Shown piece by piece: positions 46,257 to 54,448 of a DNA stretch of 64,000 nucleotides (position 1 is its first letter; every line of letters begins with the position of its first letter). The notes under the pieces are model-generated. The model had not been told where the DNA came from and made no database searches. It saw only the letters and a list, made by a program, of their open reading frames with translations. Origin of the DNA: Rhizohabitans arisaemae (GTDB taxonomy: Bacteria > Actinomycetota > Actinomycetes > Streptosporangiales > Streptosporangiaceae); the NCBI RefSeq assembly GCF_025996515.1, contig NZ_BLRH01000034.1:1054001-1118000 (forward strand). The letters are read 5' to 3'. The position numbers and the translations under genes were made by a program.

Positions 46257-47231
46257 ATGGCGAACACGAGCTCACGCATGCTGCGACTCCTGTCCCTCCT
46301 CCAGACCCACCGCTACTGGACCGGAAGCGAACTGGCCGACCGGCTGGACGTGAGCGAGCGGACCCTGCGCCGCGACGTCGACCGCCTCAGGGAGCTCGGC
46401 TACCCCGTCGAGGCCAGCCGCGGCGTCGCCGGCGGCTACCAGCTGCAATCCGGTGCCGCGATGCCGCCCCTGCTCGTGGACGACGAGGAGGCCGTGGCCA
46501 TCGCGGTCGGCCTGCGGACGGCCGCGGGTGGGGCGGTGACCGGGATAGAGGAGACCTCGGTGCGCGCCCTCGCCAAGGTGATCCAGGTGATGCCGCCCCG
46601 GCTGCGGCGCCGTCTCGACGCACTCCGGACCTCCACGGTGCCCGCCCTCCCCGGGAACGGGCCCACCGTCGACGCCGAGGTGCTGACCACGCTCGCCCAG
46701 GGCTGCCGCGACGAGGAGCGGCTCCGGTTCGGCTACACGGCCCGCGACGGCGCTCGGACCACACGGCTGGCCGAACCGTTCCGGCTGGTACCCCTCGGCA
46801 GACGCTGGTACCTGATCGCATGGGACGCCGAACGCCACGACTGGCGGACCTTCCGGGTCGACCGCATCAGCGCCCCGGAGCCGACCGGCCTGCGGTTCCG
46901 GCCGCGCGACCTGCCCGGCGGCGACCCGGTGGCCTTCATTCGCGACCGGCTCGCCTCGATCCCCCGGCCGCATCAGATCACCGTGTTGCTCCAGGCCCCC
47001 GCCGAGCGGGTCAGGGCGGCGGTGGGACAGTGGGCCACCGTGGAGGAGCTGGACGACGGAACCTCCCGGCTGCTGATGTCCGACGAGGGATTCGACTGGA
47101 TGCCGCTGGTCCTGGCCTCGGTGGGCGCCGAATTCGAGGTGGTCCACCCACCCGCCCTGCGCGACCGCCTCCGCGCCGTCGGCGAACTCTTCCTCCGCTC
47201 CTGCGGCCCGGCCGCCGAGAAACCCGCGTGA
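46257..47231 (+). CDS. WYL-domain transcriptional regulator (YafY/DeoR-like HTH)
   Basis: A 324-residue regulator. The N-terminal HTH_11-type helix-turn-helix is at about 8-60 (TGSELADRLDVSERTLRRDV, then LRELGYPVE). The WYL ligand-binding domain is at about 140-230 (RWYLIAWDAERHDWRTFRVD), with a C-terminal WCX-like extension. A 27-bp motif shared with the ABC exporter promoter suggests that it controls that exporter and itself. The ligand is unknown; WYL proteins often sense nucleic-acid or small-molecule stress signals. Confidence 0.88.
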   Translation: MANTSSRMLRLLSLLQTHRYWTGSELADRLDVSERTLRRDVDRLRELGYPVEASRGVAGGYQLQSGAAMPPLLVDDEEAVAIAVGLRTAAGGAVTGIEETSVRALAKVIQVMPPRLRRRLDALRTSTVPALPGNGPTVDAEVLTTLAQGCRDEERLRFGYTARDGARTTRLAEPFRLVPLGRRWYLIAWDAERHDWRTFRVDRISAPEPTGLRFRPRDLPGGDPVAFIRDRLASIPRPHQITVLLQAPAERVRAAVGQWATVEELDDGTSRLLMSDEGFDWMPLVLASVGAEFEVVHPPALRDRLRAVGELFLRSCGPAAEKPA

Positions 47232-47276
47232 CCCTCGCGGACACGACGGAGACGACCCCGGGAGTCATGCGACCGG

Positions 47277-47291
47277 CCGGGCGCAGCCCGT
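47277..47291. repeat. variant of the dispersed GCA-loop mini-hairpin
   Basis: CGGGC-GCA-GCCCG followed by TAC. Compared with the main family the stem bases have changed together (CGGCC/GGCCG to CGGGC/GCCCG), so the hairpin is kept. Confidence 0.5.
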
Positions 47292-47419
47292 ACGGAACCG
47301 GTGTCTCCGTGGATCGACGCCGGACCTCGGCGCGGCGTCCCGGCCGTGCGCAGCAGGGGCGATTCCACATCACAGCGCCCCTTCGGTGACGTCACCCACT
47401 TGACCGGGCGAGGGCGCGG

Positions 47420-47941
47420 TCAGCCGGCGTCGTCGCCGGTTTCGGCGCCTGAGTCGGCGAGGAGGTCGAGGATCCGGGTGGTCAGCCGTTCGAGGACGGC
47501 CACCTCCTCGCGGGTCAGCCCGTCGAAGAAGAACCGCCGTACGACGCCGACGTGGCCGGGGGCGGCGGCGGTGATGGCCTGGCGTCCCTTCTCGGTGAGC
47601 ACCACGAACGCGCCCCGCCCGTCCGCGGAGCACTCCTCCCGCTCGACCAGGCCCCGGCGCCGCATCCGGGAAAGGTGGTGCGACAGGCGGCTCTGCTCCC
47701 ACTGCAACCCGGACTGCAGTTCGAACGGGCGCAGCCGCGCCTCCGGAGTGTCGGTGAGCTGGACCAGCACCTCGTAGTCGGCGAGGGAAAGACCCGACTC
47801 GTGCTGGAGCTCGCGATTGAGTCTCGCGGCCAGCCGGCCCTGCATGCGCAGGTAGGCCCGCCAGGCGCGCTGCTCGTCGGCGTCCAGCCAGCGAGCGTCG
47901 GGCTCGGAGCCCGCCCTGCCGGGCCGGTGGGGACCTTCCAT
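47420..47941 (-). CDS. MarR family transcriptional regulator
   Basis: A 173-residue MarR protein. The winged helix includes LSLADYEVLVQLTDTPEARL, LSHHLSRMRRRGLVEREECS and the wing DGRGAFVVLTEKG. It is divergent from the pirin gene. Three palindromic sites of the ATGA-TCAT type between them suggest that it represses both, with release by oxidative or phenolic signals as in other MarR proteins. Confidence 0.9.
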   Translation of the reverse strand: MEGPHRPGRAGSEPDARWLDADEQRAWRAYLRMQGRLAARLNRELQHESGLSLADYEVLVQLTDTPEARLRPFELQSGLQWEQSRLSHHLSRMRRRGLVEREECSADGRGAFVVLTEKGRQAITAAAPGHVGVVRRFFFDGLTREEVAVLERLTTRILDLLADSGAETGDDAG

Positions 47942-47963
47942 GCCTCCACCCTATCCCGGGTGG

Positions 47964-48036
47964 ATGACACGTCATGCGGTTGAGAATAAATGATGCGTCA
48001 TGTATGTTGACGACGAATGTAGATGACGGATCATCT
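47964..48036. promoter_or_regulatory. three MarR-type operator palindromes
   Basis: ATGACACGTCAT (47964-47975), ATGATGCGTCAT (47990-48001) and AGATGACGGATCATCT (48021-48036). All are inverted repeats in the divergent marR-pirin promoter. Confidence 0.75.
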
Positions 48037-48071
48037 ACCGACGCCTCCGAAACGCTCCGGAAGGGAATCCC

Positions 48072-48842
48072 ATGACCAGGATCACGCCGACCCCGCGAGT
48101 GGACGTCCGCCGCGCGGACGAGCGCTTCACCACCGCCACCACGTGGCTGGACTCCAAGCACTCCTTCTCCTTCGGCGGTCACCGCGACCCCGCCAACACC
48201 CACCACGGCGTACTGCTGGTCAGCAACGACGACAGGGTCCACCCCGGCACCGGCTTCGACACCCACCCGCACCAGGACATGGAGATCGTCACCTGGGTCA
48301 TGGAGGGCTCCCTGGTCCACCAGGACTCGACCGGCCACTCCGGCGTGATCTACCCCGGCCTGGCGCAGCGGATGAGCGCGGGCACCGGCATCCTGCACTC
48401 GGAGAAGAACGACTCCTGGCGGCTGCACGGCGGAGCGGCACACGACGACCCGGTGCACTTCATCCAGATGTGGGTGGTCCCCGACGAGCCCGGAATCACC
48501 CCCGGCTACGAGCAGCTCGAAATCGACGACAAGCTGCTGTCCGGCGGCCTGGTACCGGTGGCGTCCGGCATGGACAGGCACGACGGCGCCTCCGCCATCC
48601 GCATCAAGAACCGCTACGCCGCGCTCCACGCCGCCCGGCTGAGCCCCGAGCAGAGCGTCGAGCTACCCGATGCCCCGTACCTGCACCTGTACGTGCCGCG
48701 CGGCACGATCACCCTCGAAGGCGCGGGCACGCTCGGCCCCGGCGACGCCGTACGGTTCACCGCCGTCGGCGGACAGCGGGTCACCGCCGTCGAACCCGCC
48801 GAGATCCTCGTGTGGGAGATGCACGCCACGATCGCCGCCTGA
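48072..48842 (+). CDS. pirin family protein
   Basis: A 256-residue bicupin. The N-terminal cupin metal ligands are visible in THPHQDMEIVTWVMEGSLVHQD and LHSEKN. Some bacterial pirins are quercetin 2,3-dioxygenases; others act as regulators. ATG 48072 follows GGAAGGG. It is divergent from marR and probably de-repressed with it. Confidence 0.9.
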   Translation: MTRITPTPRVDVRRADERFTTATTWLDSKHSFSFGGHRDPANTHHGVLLVSNDDRVHPGTGFDTHPHQDMEIVTWVMEGSLVHQDSTGHSGVIYPGLAQRMSAGTGILHSEKNDSWRLHGGAAHDDPVHFIQMWVVPDEPGITPGYEQLEIDDKLLSGGLVPVASGMDRHDGASAIRIKNRYAALHAARLSPEQSVELPDAPYLHLYVPRGTITLEGAGTLGPGDAVRFTAVGGQRVTAVEPAEILVWEMHATIAA

Positions 48843-48930
48843 CCCGCAGGAGGGCCCGCCACAAGACGGTGTGCACGTAGCCATATTTCGAACACACGCA
48901 GGATTTCTATAGAAGAACCACCGTTTATCT

Positions 48931-48948
48931 CGATTACACATCGATTAT
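48931..48948 (+). promoter_or_regulatory. heptamer direct repeat, probable SARP binding site
   Basis: TCGATTA at 48931-48937 and 48942-48948, an 11-base period with a 4-base spacer, 43 bases before the SARP start. SARP proteins bind heptamer direct repeats with exactly this spacing. Confidence 0.6.
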
Positions 48949-48991
48949 CTGCAACCCTGACGCCATGGTTCACCGATCCGTCAGGTTGTGA

Positions 48992-50680
48992 GTGGTGACG
49001 ACATCGACAACCGACGGTGTCCGTCTGCTCGGACCACTCGAGTTCCGGTGGGCGGGCGCGCCGGTTCCGTTGCCCCGGCGGCAGCAGCGGCTGCTGCTCG
49101 GCGTGCTGGCCCTGTCGGCCAACCGCATCGTGTCCCTGGAGCGCCTGATCGAGGTGTTCTGGCCGGAGGGGCCGCCCGAAGGCGGGCGCCGGCAGATCCA
49201 GGTGCTGGTCTCCCGGCTGCGCGGCCTGCTCACCCCCGCGGGGGAGCAGGCGGTGGTCCTCGCCACGGGTTCGGGGTACGGGCTGCGCATCGACCCCATG
49301 GTGGTGGACGCGCACCGCTTCACCGTCCTGACGGAGCGGGCCGGAGCCGGCGCCGGCGACGAGGAGAAGGCCGACCTGCTCCGGCAGGCGCTGGACCTCT
49401 GGCGCGGCCCGGTCCTCCCCGAGGCGGACCCCGGCGCCGCCCGCGACACGCTCTGCGTCGCGCTGGAGGAGGCGCGGTGTGAGGCGGTCGAGGAGTACGC
49501 CGAGGCGTCGCTGCGGCTGGGCCGGCACCGCCGGCTCCTCGGCCGACTCGCCGAGGAGGTGGCCGCCAACCCCGTCCGGGAGCGGCTGGCCGGCCTGCTG
49601 ATGCTCGCGCTCCACCGCTCCGGCCGGGTCCCCGACGCGCTGGACGCCTTCGAGCGCCTGCGTGAGCACCTGGCCGGGGAACTCGGCATCGACCCGAGCC
49701 CGGACCTGGTACGGCTGCACCGGAGAATCCTGTCCGGCGACCCCGGTCTCGGCCCGAGCACGGGGTCCGGCTCGATCCTGCGACGGGCCGGGCCCACAGG
49801 GTCGCCCGGGATGTGGACCGGCGACCCGGAGGGTGAGGGACTGGTCATGCTGGGCCTGGGCAGACTCCGCTTCGCCCAGGACCGCTTCGCCGAGTCCTTG
49901 GCCGCCTACGAGCAGGCCGGTCGCGTCTTCAAACACCTCGGCGACCGGCGCCACCTGGCGTCCGCCCTGGACGGCACGGGCACCGTACTGGCCAAGAGCG
50001 GCTCGTTCGAGGCCGGCGAGGCCAACCTGCTGGAGGCCGCGTCGATCTTCTCCTACCTCGGCGACCTCGGCGGGCGCGCGCACGCCGTCTACCTGCTCGG
50101 CTTCGTGGAACGCGAGCGCGGCAACGACGAGTCGGCGCTGCGGCTGCTTCACCGTGCCCTGGCCACGTACCGGAAGATCGGCGATCGGCGCGGCGAGGCG
50201 CTGCTCCAGCGCAGCGTCGGCCTGGTCCACCGAGCCAGGCGCGAGTACCGGCAGGCCATGGTCCGGACCCGCACATCCCGCCGTCTGCTCGCCGCACTGC
50301 CGGACCCGCACGGCGTCGCCTACGCCGACCAGTCGCTGGCCAAGATCCAGATTCGCATGGGCGACCTCCGGCCGGCCGAGGCCGCGCTCCTGTCCAGCCT
50401 GAGCGTCTGCACCCACCAGGGCGACCGCTTCGGCCGCGCCCTCGGCCTGCGCACACTCGGCGAACTCCGCCTGGAGCAGGGCGCGATCACCGACGCCAGA
50501 ACCGCACTCGCCGACGCCCTCGTCCTCTGGGACACCTTGGAGCTGCCGCTGTGGCGGGCCCGTACCCTCCATGTCCTGGCCGAGCTGGAGCGGCGGTACG
50601 GCGACGCCGCCGAGGCCGACGCCGCCCGCCGGGAGTCGGCGGCCGTCTTCCGCAGGCTCGGCAGCCGCGAAGGCCGCTGA
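48992..50680 (+). CDS. SARP family transcriptional activator with TPR domain
   Basis: A 562-residue regulator. The OmpR-like winged helix is at about 10-100 (VRLLGPLEFRW, then LIEVFWPEGPP). The bacterial transcriptional activation domain is at about 105-250 (DAHRFTVL to AGELGIDPSPDLVRLHRRIL). A TPR region from about 290 to the end has no NB-ARC ATPase between. GTG 48992 or 48995 is the start. SARPs activate antibiotic and secretory gene clusters; the adjacent phospholipase gene has a matching heptamer repeat, so it is the likely target. Confidence 0.92.
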   Translation: MVTTSTTDGVRLLGPLEFRWAGAPVPLPRRQQRLLLGVLALSANRIVSLERLIEVFWPEGPPEGGRRQIQVLVSRLRGLLTPAGEQAVVLATGSGYGLRIDPMVVDAHRFTVLTERAGAGAGDEEKADLLRQALDLWRGPVLPEADPGAARDTLCVALEEARCEAVEEYAEASLRLGRHRRLLGRLAEEVAANPVRERLAGLLMLALHRSGRVPDALDAFERLREHLAGELGIDPSPDLVRLHRRILSGDPGLGPSTGSGSILRRAGPTGSPGMWTGDPEGEGLVMLGLGRLRFAQDRFAESLAAYEQAGRVFKHLGDRRHLASALDGTGTVLAKSGSFEAGEANLLEAASIFSYLGDLGGRAHAVYLLGFVERERGNDESALRLLHRALATYRKIGDRRGEALLQRSVGLVHRARREYRQAMVRTRTSRRLLAALPDPHGVAYADQSLAKIQIRMGDLRPAEAALLSSLSVCTHQGDRFGRALGLRTLGELRLEQGAITDARTALADALVLWDTLELPLWRARTLHVLAELERRYGDAAEADAARRESAAVFRRLGSREGR

Positions 50681-50686
50681 CCTCAC

Positions 50687-50720
50687 TGGCAAATCGGTGG
50701 CAACACCCCTCGCGTAGCGT
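50687..50720 (+). promoter_or_regulatory. heptamer direct repeat and -10 box before the phospholipase gene
   Basis: TGGCAAA (50687-50693) and TGGCAAC (50698-50704) are 11 bases apart. A TAGCGT -10-like box at 50715-50720 follows 10 bases later. This is the layout of SARP-activated promoters, where the repeats replace the -35 box. Confidence 0.6.
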
Positions 50721-50760
50721 GCGCGCCAGCATCTTCACTCGGCGCCGTAAGGAGCGCTTC

Positions 50761-52362
50761 ATGAGGAGATTGAATATTGTCGCCGCGGCCATCGCGACGA
50801 CCCTGCCCCTGATAGCCGTCTACCCCGCCGAAGCGTCCACCGCGACGACGACGGTGACACCCCCCGACCAGGCCGCCGGGCCCGGTCAGTACCACTCCGA
50901 AAACAAGTCCTTCGAGTTCAGCGAGATCGATGTCGCGGCCGGGCTGATCGGCCGCAAGCACAGCGTGAGCGCCGTGACCGGCGGTATGGCCCAGCCGAGG
51001 TCGCTCCCGGCCTCCCGCACCGACCTGTCGGCGTTCGGGCCCGGCTGGGAGGTCGAGATCCTCGGCGGGCTCACCGGGCGGAAGCTGGAGACCCAGAGCG
51101 GCGCCGTCCTCGTCACCGAGCTCGGCTCGGGAATCCAGGTCCGCTACGTGTTCAAGAGCGGCGACTCCTTGCCCGGCGGCGGCGGAGTCAACCGCTACGA
51201 GGCCGAGGACGGCTCCACCCTCACCGAGACCACCCGCCCGGATGCGGGCGTCATGCGCACCACGATCGTCGAGACGGTCGCCGGAGACCTGTCCGCCACC
51301 GAGCCGGGCGACGACACGTTCACCGACGCGAGCGGCAACCCGATCGCCGCCGCCGACCTCAACCAGACCTATACCTGGGAACAGGCCGGTGTCTCCGGTG
51401 ACATGTGGCGGGTCACCGGCATCGGCACCAAGGCGTTCGACGTCTCCACGGTGAAGTACGACGCCCAGGGGCGCGTGGCCTCCGTCCACGAGCCCGGTGT
51501 GGGCGAGGCCCCCAAGGTCACGCTGGAGTTCGCCTACGCCACCTCCACCACGGCCGTCGGCGGCACCTTCGGCGACTACGCCGGCCGCCTCAAGAAGATC
51601 ACGGCAGCCTCCGGCGCCGGCGCCCCGGAGACGGTGGCGGCCTACGGCTACGACGTCGCGGGGCTGCTCCGCAGCGTCACCGACCCGGGCGACGGCGGCT
51701 TGTCGTCGACCTACTCCTACGACGGCGTCGGGCGCCTGACCGCGTTCGACTCCCACCAGTCGGGCGGCTGGCAACTCGCCTACGCCGGTCAGTCGGCGCT
51801 GCCCACCGCGACGTCCACCTCCGCCACCAGGTGGGGGGACGCCTCCGACACCCCGCCGCCGGACCTGAATCCGACGCCGCCGCAGCAGTCCCCGGGCCCC
51901 GTCGCCGGCCCGATGGCCTACCCGTCCTCCTGCAACCGGGCCCACCACTGGATGTACTACAGCCGCAGCGGATGCTCCGCCTGGGCCGCCCACTACGGCT
52001 GGCACAGGCCGTACTGGAGGCAGCTGCCCAGCCGGCGCTGGGTCGTGGGGATCTTCAACGACCACTGCACGAGCGCGCCCGACCGGCCCTTCGGCTTCGA
52101 CTTCCGGCCGGCCTGCGACATGCACGACTACGGCTACGGCGTGATCGGGAACAGCTGGAAGACCTGGTACTACCCCTACCACCTCGACCGGTCCAGGAAG
52201 GGTGAGGTGGACACCCTCTTCTACACCACGCTGCGCGACTGGACCTGCAACGCCTACCCCTGGTACAAGCGCGGGCTCTGCCGGAACACCGCCCTGACCT
52301 ACCACGCGGCCGTGCGCGCCCGCGGCAACCCCAAGAACGGCGCGGACGCGACCCGGCCCTGA
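50761..52362 (+). CDS. secreted YD-repeat protein with C-terminal phospholipase A2 domain
   Basis: A 533-residue secreted protein. The signal peptide covers residues 1-26, with probable cleavage after AEA. The middle has RHS/YD-type repeats (VKYDAQGRVASVHEPG, YGYDVAGLLRSVTDPGDG, YSYDGVGRLTAFDSHQ), then a proline-rich linker. The C-terminal 150 residues match prokaryotic phospholipase A2, with catalytic pair H455-D456 in PACDMHDYGYG and several Cys for disulfides. ATG 50761 follows TAAGGAG. YD repeats in front of an enzyme domain recall a polymorphic toxin or a cell-surface delivery scaffold, but the array is short. Confidence 0.85.
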   Translation: MRRLNIVAAAIATTLPLIAVYPAEASTATTTVTPPDQAAGPGQYHSENKSFEFSEIDVAAGLIGRKHSVSAVTGGMAQPRSLPASRTDLSAFGPGWEVEILGGLTGRKLETQSGAVLVTELGSGIQVRYVFKSGDSLPGGGGVNRYEAEDGSTLTETTRPDAGVMRTTIVETVAGDLSATEPGDDTFTDASGNPIAAADLNQTYTWEQAGVSGDMWRVTGIGTKAFDVSTVKYDAQGRVASVHEPGVGEAPKVTLEFAYATSTTAVGGTFGDYAGRLKKITAASGAGAPETVAAYGYDVAGLLRSVTDPGDGGLSSTYSYDGVGRLTAFDSHQSGGWQLAYAGQSALPTATSTSATRWGDASDTPPPDLNPTPPQQSPGPVAGPMAYPSSCNRAHHWMYYSRSGCSAWAAHYGWHRPYWRQLPSRRWVVGIFNDHCTSAPDRPFGFDFRPACDMHDYGYGVIGNSWKTWYYPYHLDRSRKGEVDTLFYTTLRDWTCNAYPWYKRGLCRNTALTYHAAVRARGNPKNGADATRP

Positions 52363-52404
52363 CGCCTCGGCCACGCCCGCGAACGAATCCGGGGAAAGCG
52401 GATC

Positions 52405-52746
52405 GTGGTGAACCGTGTCGTGTTTCACCGCGTCACGACCCTCGTGGCGATCCCGTTTCCCCTCGCCGTCGCGGCCGCCCCCACGGCCGCGACGGCCGGT
52501 CCTTGGGCGGAGCCCGGCCGGCGCGGAACCCGCCGCCGGAGCCGCAGCCCGGGACACGTCGTGACGAGGACCCGGGCCGACCTGCCCGCCGCGTCCGGCG
52601 CCGGTCGGGTGCTCCGGACCGGCCTTGGCGTGAACGCCGGGAACTGTGAACATCACCGACGGGATGCCGTGCCGGTGAAGCCACCCGGCGTCGTGATCCG
52701 GAGCCAAGATGTGTCCTCTGGCAGCCTGAACACGGACCTGGCCTAG
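52405..52746 (+). CDS. possible small secreted protein or remnant
   Basis: The first about 32 codons look like a signal peptide (FHRVTTLVAIPFPLAVAAAP and following), starting at GTG 52405. The remaining 80 codons are Arg-rich and show no domain. A downstream frame change is possible. Only the signal-like start supports a gene. Confidence 0.3.
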   Translation: MVNRVVFHRVTTLVAIPFPLAVAAAPTAATAGPWAEPGRRGTRRRSRSPGHVVTRTRADLPAASGAGRVLRTGLGVNAGNCEHHRRDAVPVKPPGVVIRSQDVSSGSLNTDLA

Positions 52747-53158
52747 GTGATGGGTTCGACAGGGTGTTCTGCGAGCGTGAATCATGTGGTGTGAACACCA
52801 CTCGCTCAAGTGCCTTCGAGTGATCGACAAATGCCCCAGTTCATGCGACTATCGCCAACTTCTCCACTCAGAGTAGCTGGATCAATGCATTTCACATACA
52901 TAACTGTAAAGCACCCTATTGTTAGCATTTTTTAGGATGTAAACGGCAGTACCATCCATGGCCAGCAGCCGGATGAAGTGCCATGGCTACGGATGGACCA
53001 TATGCTTGCCCAATCGCCCGGCGCAGCCCGTACCCGGTCGAATGCCCCGCGTTCGCGTGCCACGACAAGGATGCTCGATCGGTACGACATCGGAGCCGAA
53101 TGATCCACCGCGAGGCCGTCCGTCGCAGGACGGGGCGGGCGAATCGGCGTGGCGAAGG
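52747..53158. other. AT-rich gap
   Basis: 52800-52960 is markedly AT-rich for this genome. No gene recognised. A GCGCAGCCCGTACCCGG stretch near 53021 is another variant of the dispersed mini-hairpin word. This may be an insertion boundary. Confidence 0.4.
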
Positions 53159-54040
53159 CTAGTCGAGCCGGCGCGGCTCGCCCGTCCCGAGGGCGAAGGC
53201 CACCCGCGGCCGCATCGGCTCCGCACCCTGCCGGGACAGGAGGTGCACCTCGCCGACGCGTACGGACATGTCGCCGAGCCGTGCCCTGCACACGTCGGCA
53301 AGCCGATCCGGATCCCGTGTCCTGCCCAAGGTCAGATGCGGGATGAAAGGTCCGGTACGGGCTTTGCGGCGCGGGAACCGGCGCTCCAGCGCGCCGTGGA
53401 GCCCGATCCACGGCTCCGCCCCCGCCGCCGCCGGGTCAAGCCAGACGGTGACGGCGGAACGATGCCGGAACGTCCGCACGCCGTAAAGCCGGGCGGTGAA
53501 CGGGGCGATCTCGGCCGCCGCGGCGGCCAGGAGGGGTTCCGCGTCCTCGAACTCGGTCTCCGGGACGAAGGCGAACAGGAACGTCACATGCGGCGGCCAG
53601 CGCAGGAAACGCGGATCGTGTTCCCTGCGGATCTCCTGGATCGGCGGCCAGAGGTCTCTCGGCGGGACCCATGCCACAGCCGTCCGGGCCGTCCTCGCCG
53701 TCCGCCCGTACGACCTCCCGGCCGGCGCGGCCTCGGCCGGCGTCCGAAGCCCGCGCGGTTCCGGTACCCGGCCGGCCCGCGCGGAGTCGACCCGGTCCAG
53801 GCCGGTCTCCCGATCCCAGACCAGCTCGCCGTCCGCCTCGATGAACAGGATCCGATGCCAGGGGATGTCACCTCCGGGGACGAACGAGAGGAGCGGCATC
53901 CGCTCGGGGGCGGCTCCGCGTACGTTGATCCCCAGGACGAACCGCTCCGGATCGAAGCGGGGATCCCAGCGGATCCGATGGTAGATCTCGTCGCTCGTCC
54001 GCACGCCTACCCCCCCGTTCGGGACTCCGGCGACCTCCAC
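53159..54040 (-). CDS. MJ1316-domain / 2'-5' RNA ligase-like (2H phosphoesterase) fusion
   Basis: A 293-residue protein with two RNA-end domains. Residues about 15-85 (TSDEIYHRIRWDPRFDPERF to the ILFIEADGELVWDRE segment) match the MJ1316 (DUF504) RNA cyclic-end recognition domain. Residues about 115-290 form a LigT-like 2H phosphoesterase with HVT at 151-153 and HLT at 235-237. A basic linker joins them. It probably recognises and opens 2',3'-cyclic phosphate RNA ends. The GTG start at 54040 is uncertain; a later GTG just before TSDEIYH is possible. It is monocistronic. Confidence 0.82.
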   Translation of the reverse strand: MEVAGVPNGGVGVRTSDEIYHRIRWDPRFDPERFVLGINVRGAAPERMPLLSFVPGGDIPWHRILFIEADGELVWDRETGLDRVDSARAGRVPEPRGLRTPAEAAPAGRSYGRTARTARTAVAWVPPRDLWPPIQEIRREHDPRFLRWPPHVTFLFAFVPETEFEDAEPLLAAAAAEIAPFTARLYGVRTFRHRSAVTVWLDPAAAGAEPWIGLHGALERRFPRRKARTGPFIPHLTLGRTRDPDRLADVCRARLGDMSVRVGEVHLLSRQGAEPMRPRVAFALGTGEPRRLD

Positions 54041-54177
54041 CCCTCCGATTTACCACGTGCGATGCCTATCCCCGCAGGCAGGGGTCGGGAGAACGGGCCT
54101 CATCCCGAACCTGCGGGCACCGCGTGGCACAGCATGGAATTGATCAAGGGCACTCATGATCCGTCAATCCGTGGATC

Positions 54178-54204
54178 GTGGGTTCAAATCCCACCCGCCC
54201 TACC
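54178..54204 (+). other. tRNA 3'-end fragment, possible attachment site
   Basis: GTGGG-TTCAAAT-CCCAC (54178-54194) is a perfect tRNA T-arm, followed by CCGCCCT-A, a 3' acceptor strand plus discriminator base. No matching 5' half, D-arm or well-formed anticodon arm lies upstream. Such tRNA tails mark attL/attR sites of integrated elements. It sits at the edge of a lower-G+C gene cluster. Confidence 0.6.
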
Positions 54205-54448
54205 GCGCCTCGCTATCCATATATGCCCTGAACTGCATATTCTCCGCTCTCTAGACTTCACGCCCGTGCGGCCAAAAGTCACCGAACGCAGCTGCAAGCC
54301 ACCCTTCATGCGACATATGCCGACTGCTTTTGAAACCGCTCAGCCTGAGGTTGCTACTACTCCTCAGAGTCGAGGAGACCAAGACCCCGCATACCACAGG
54401 TTGAGCGGACGAAGGCGATGGGTGATCGAACAGGCCGTGGCGCTAGCT
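54205..54448. other. lower-G+C non-coding stretch next to the tRNA fragment
   Basis: No gene recognised. It contains CACCGAACGCAGCTGCAAGC (54282-54301), similar to ACACCGAACC and CAGCTGCAAGC at 60041-60065 on the far side of the cluster. Confidence 0.4.

Noticed and set aside
50683-52830. 715-codon open frame opposite the phospholipase gene
   Set aside because: Shadow frame rich in Gly, Val and Arg; the plus strand has signal peptide, YD repeats and PLA2 motif.
54121-54204. A complete tRNA gene
   Set aside because: Only the T-arm and acceptor 3' strand fit; no D-arm, anticodon stem or 5' acceptor strand could be paired.
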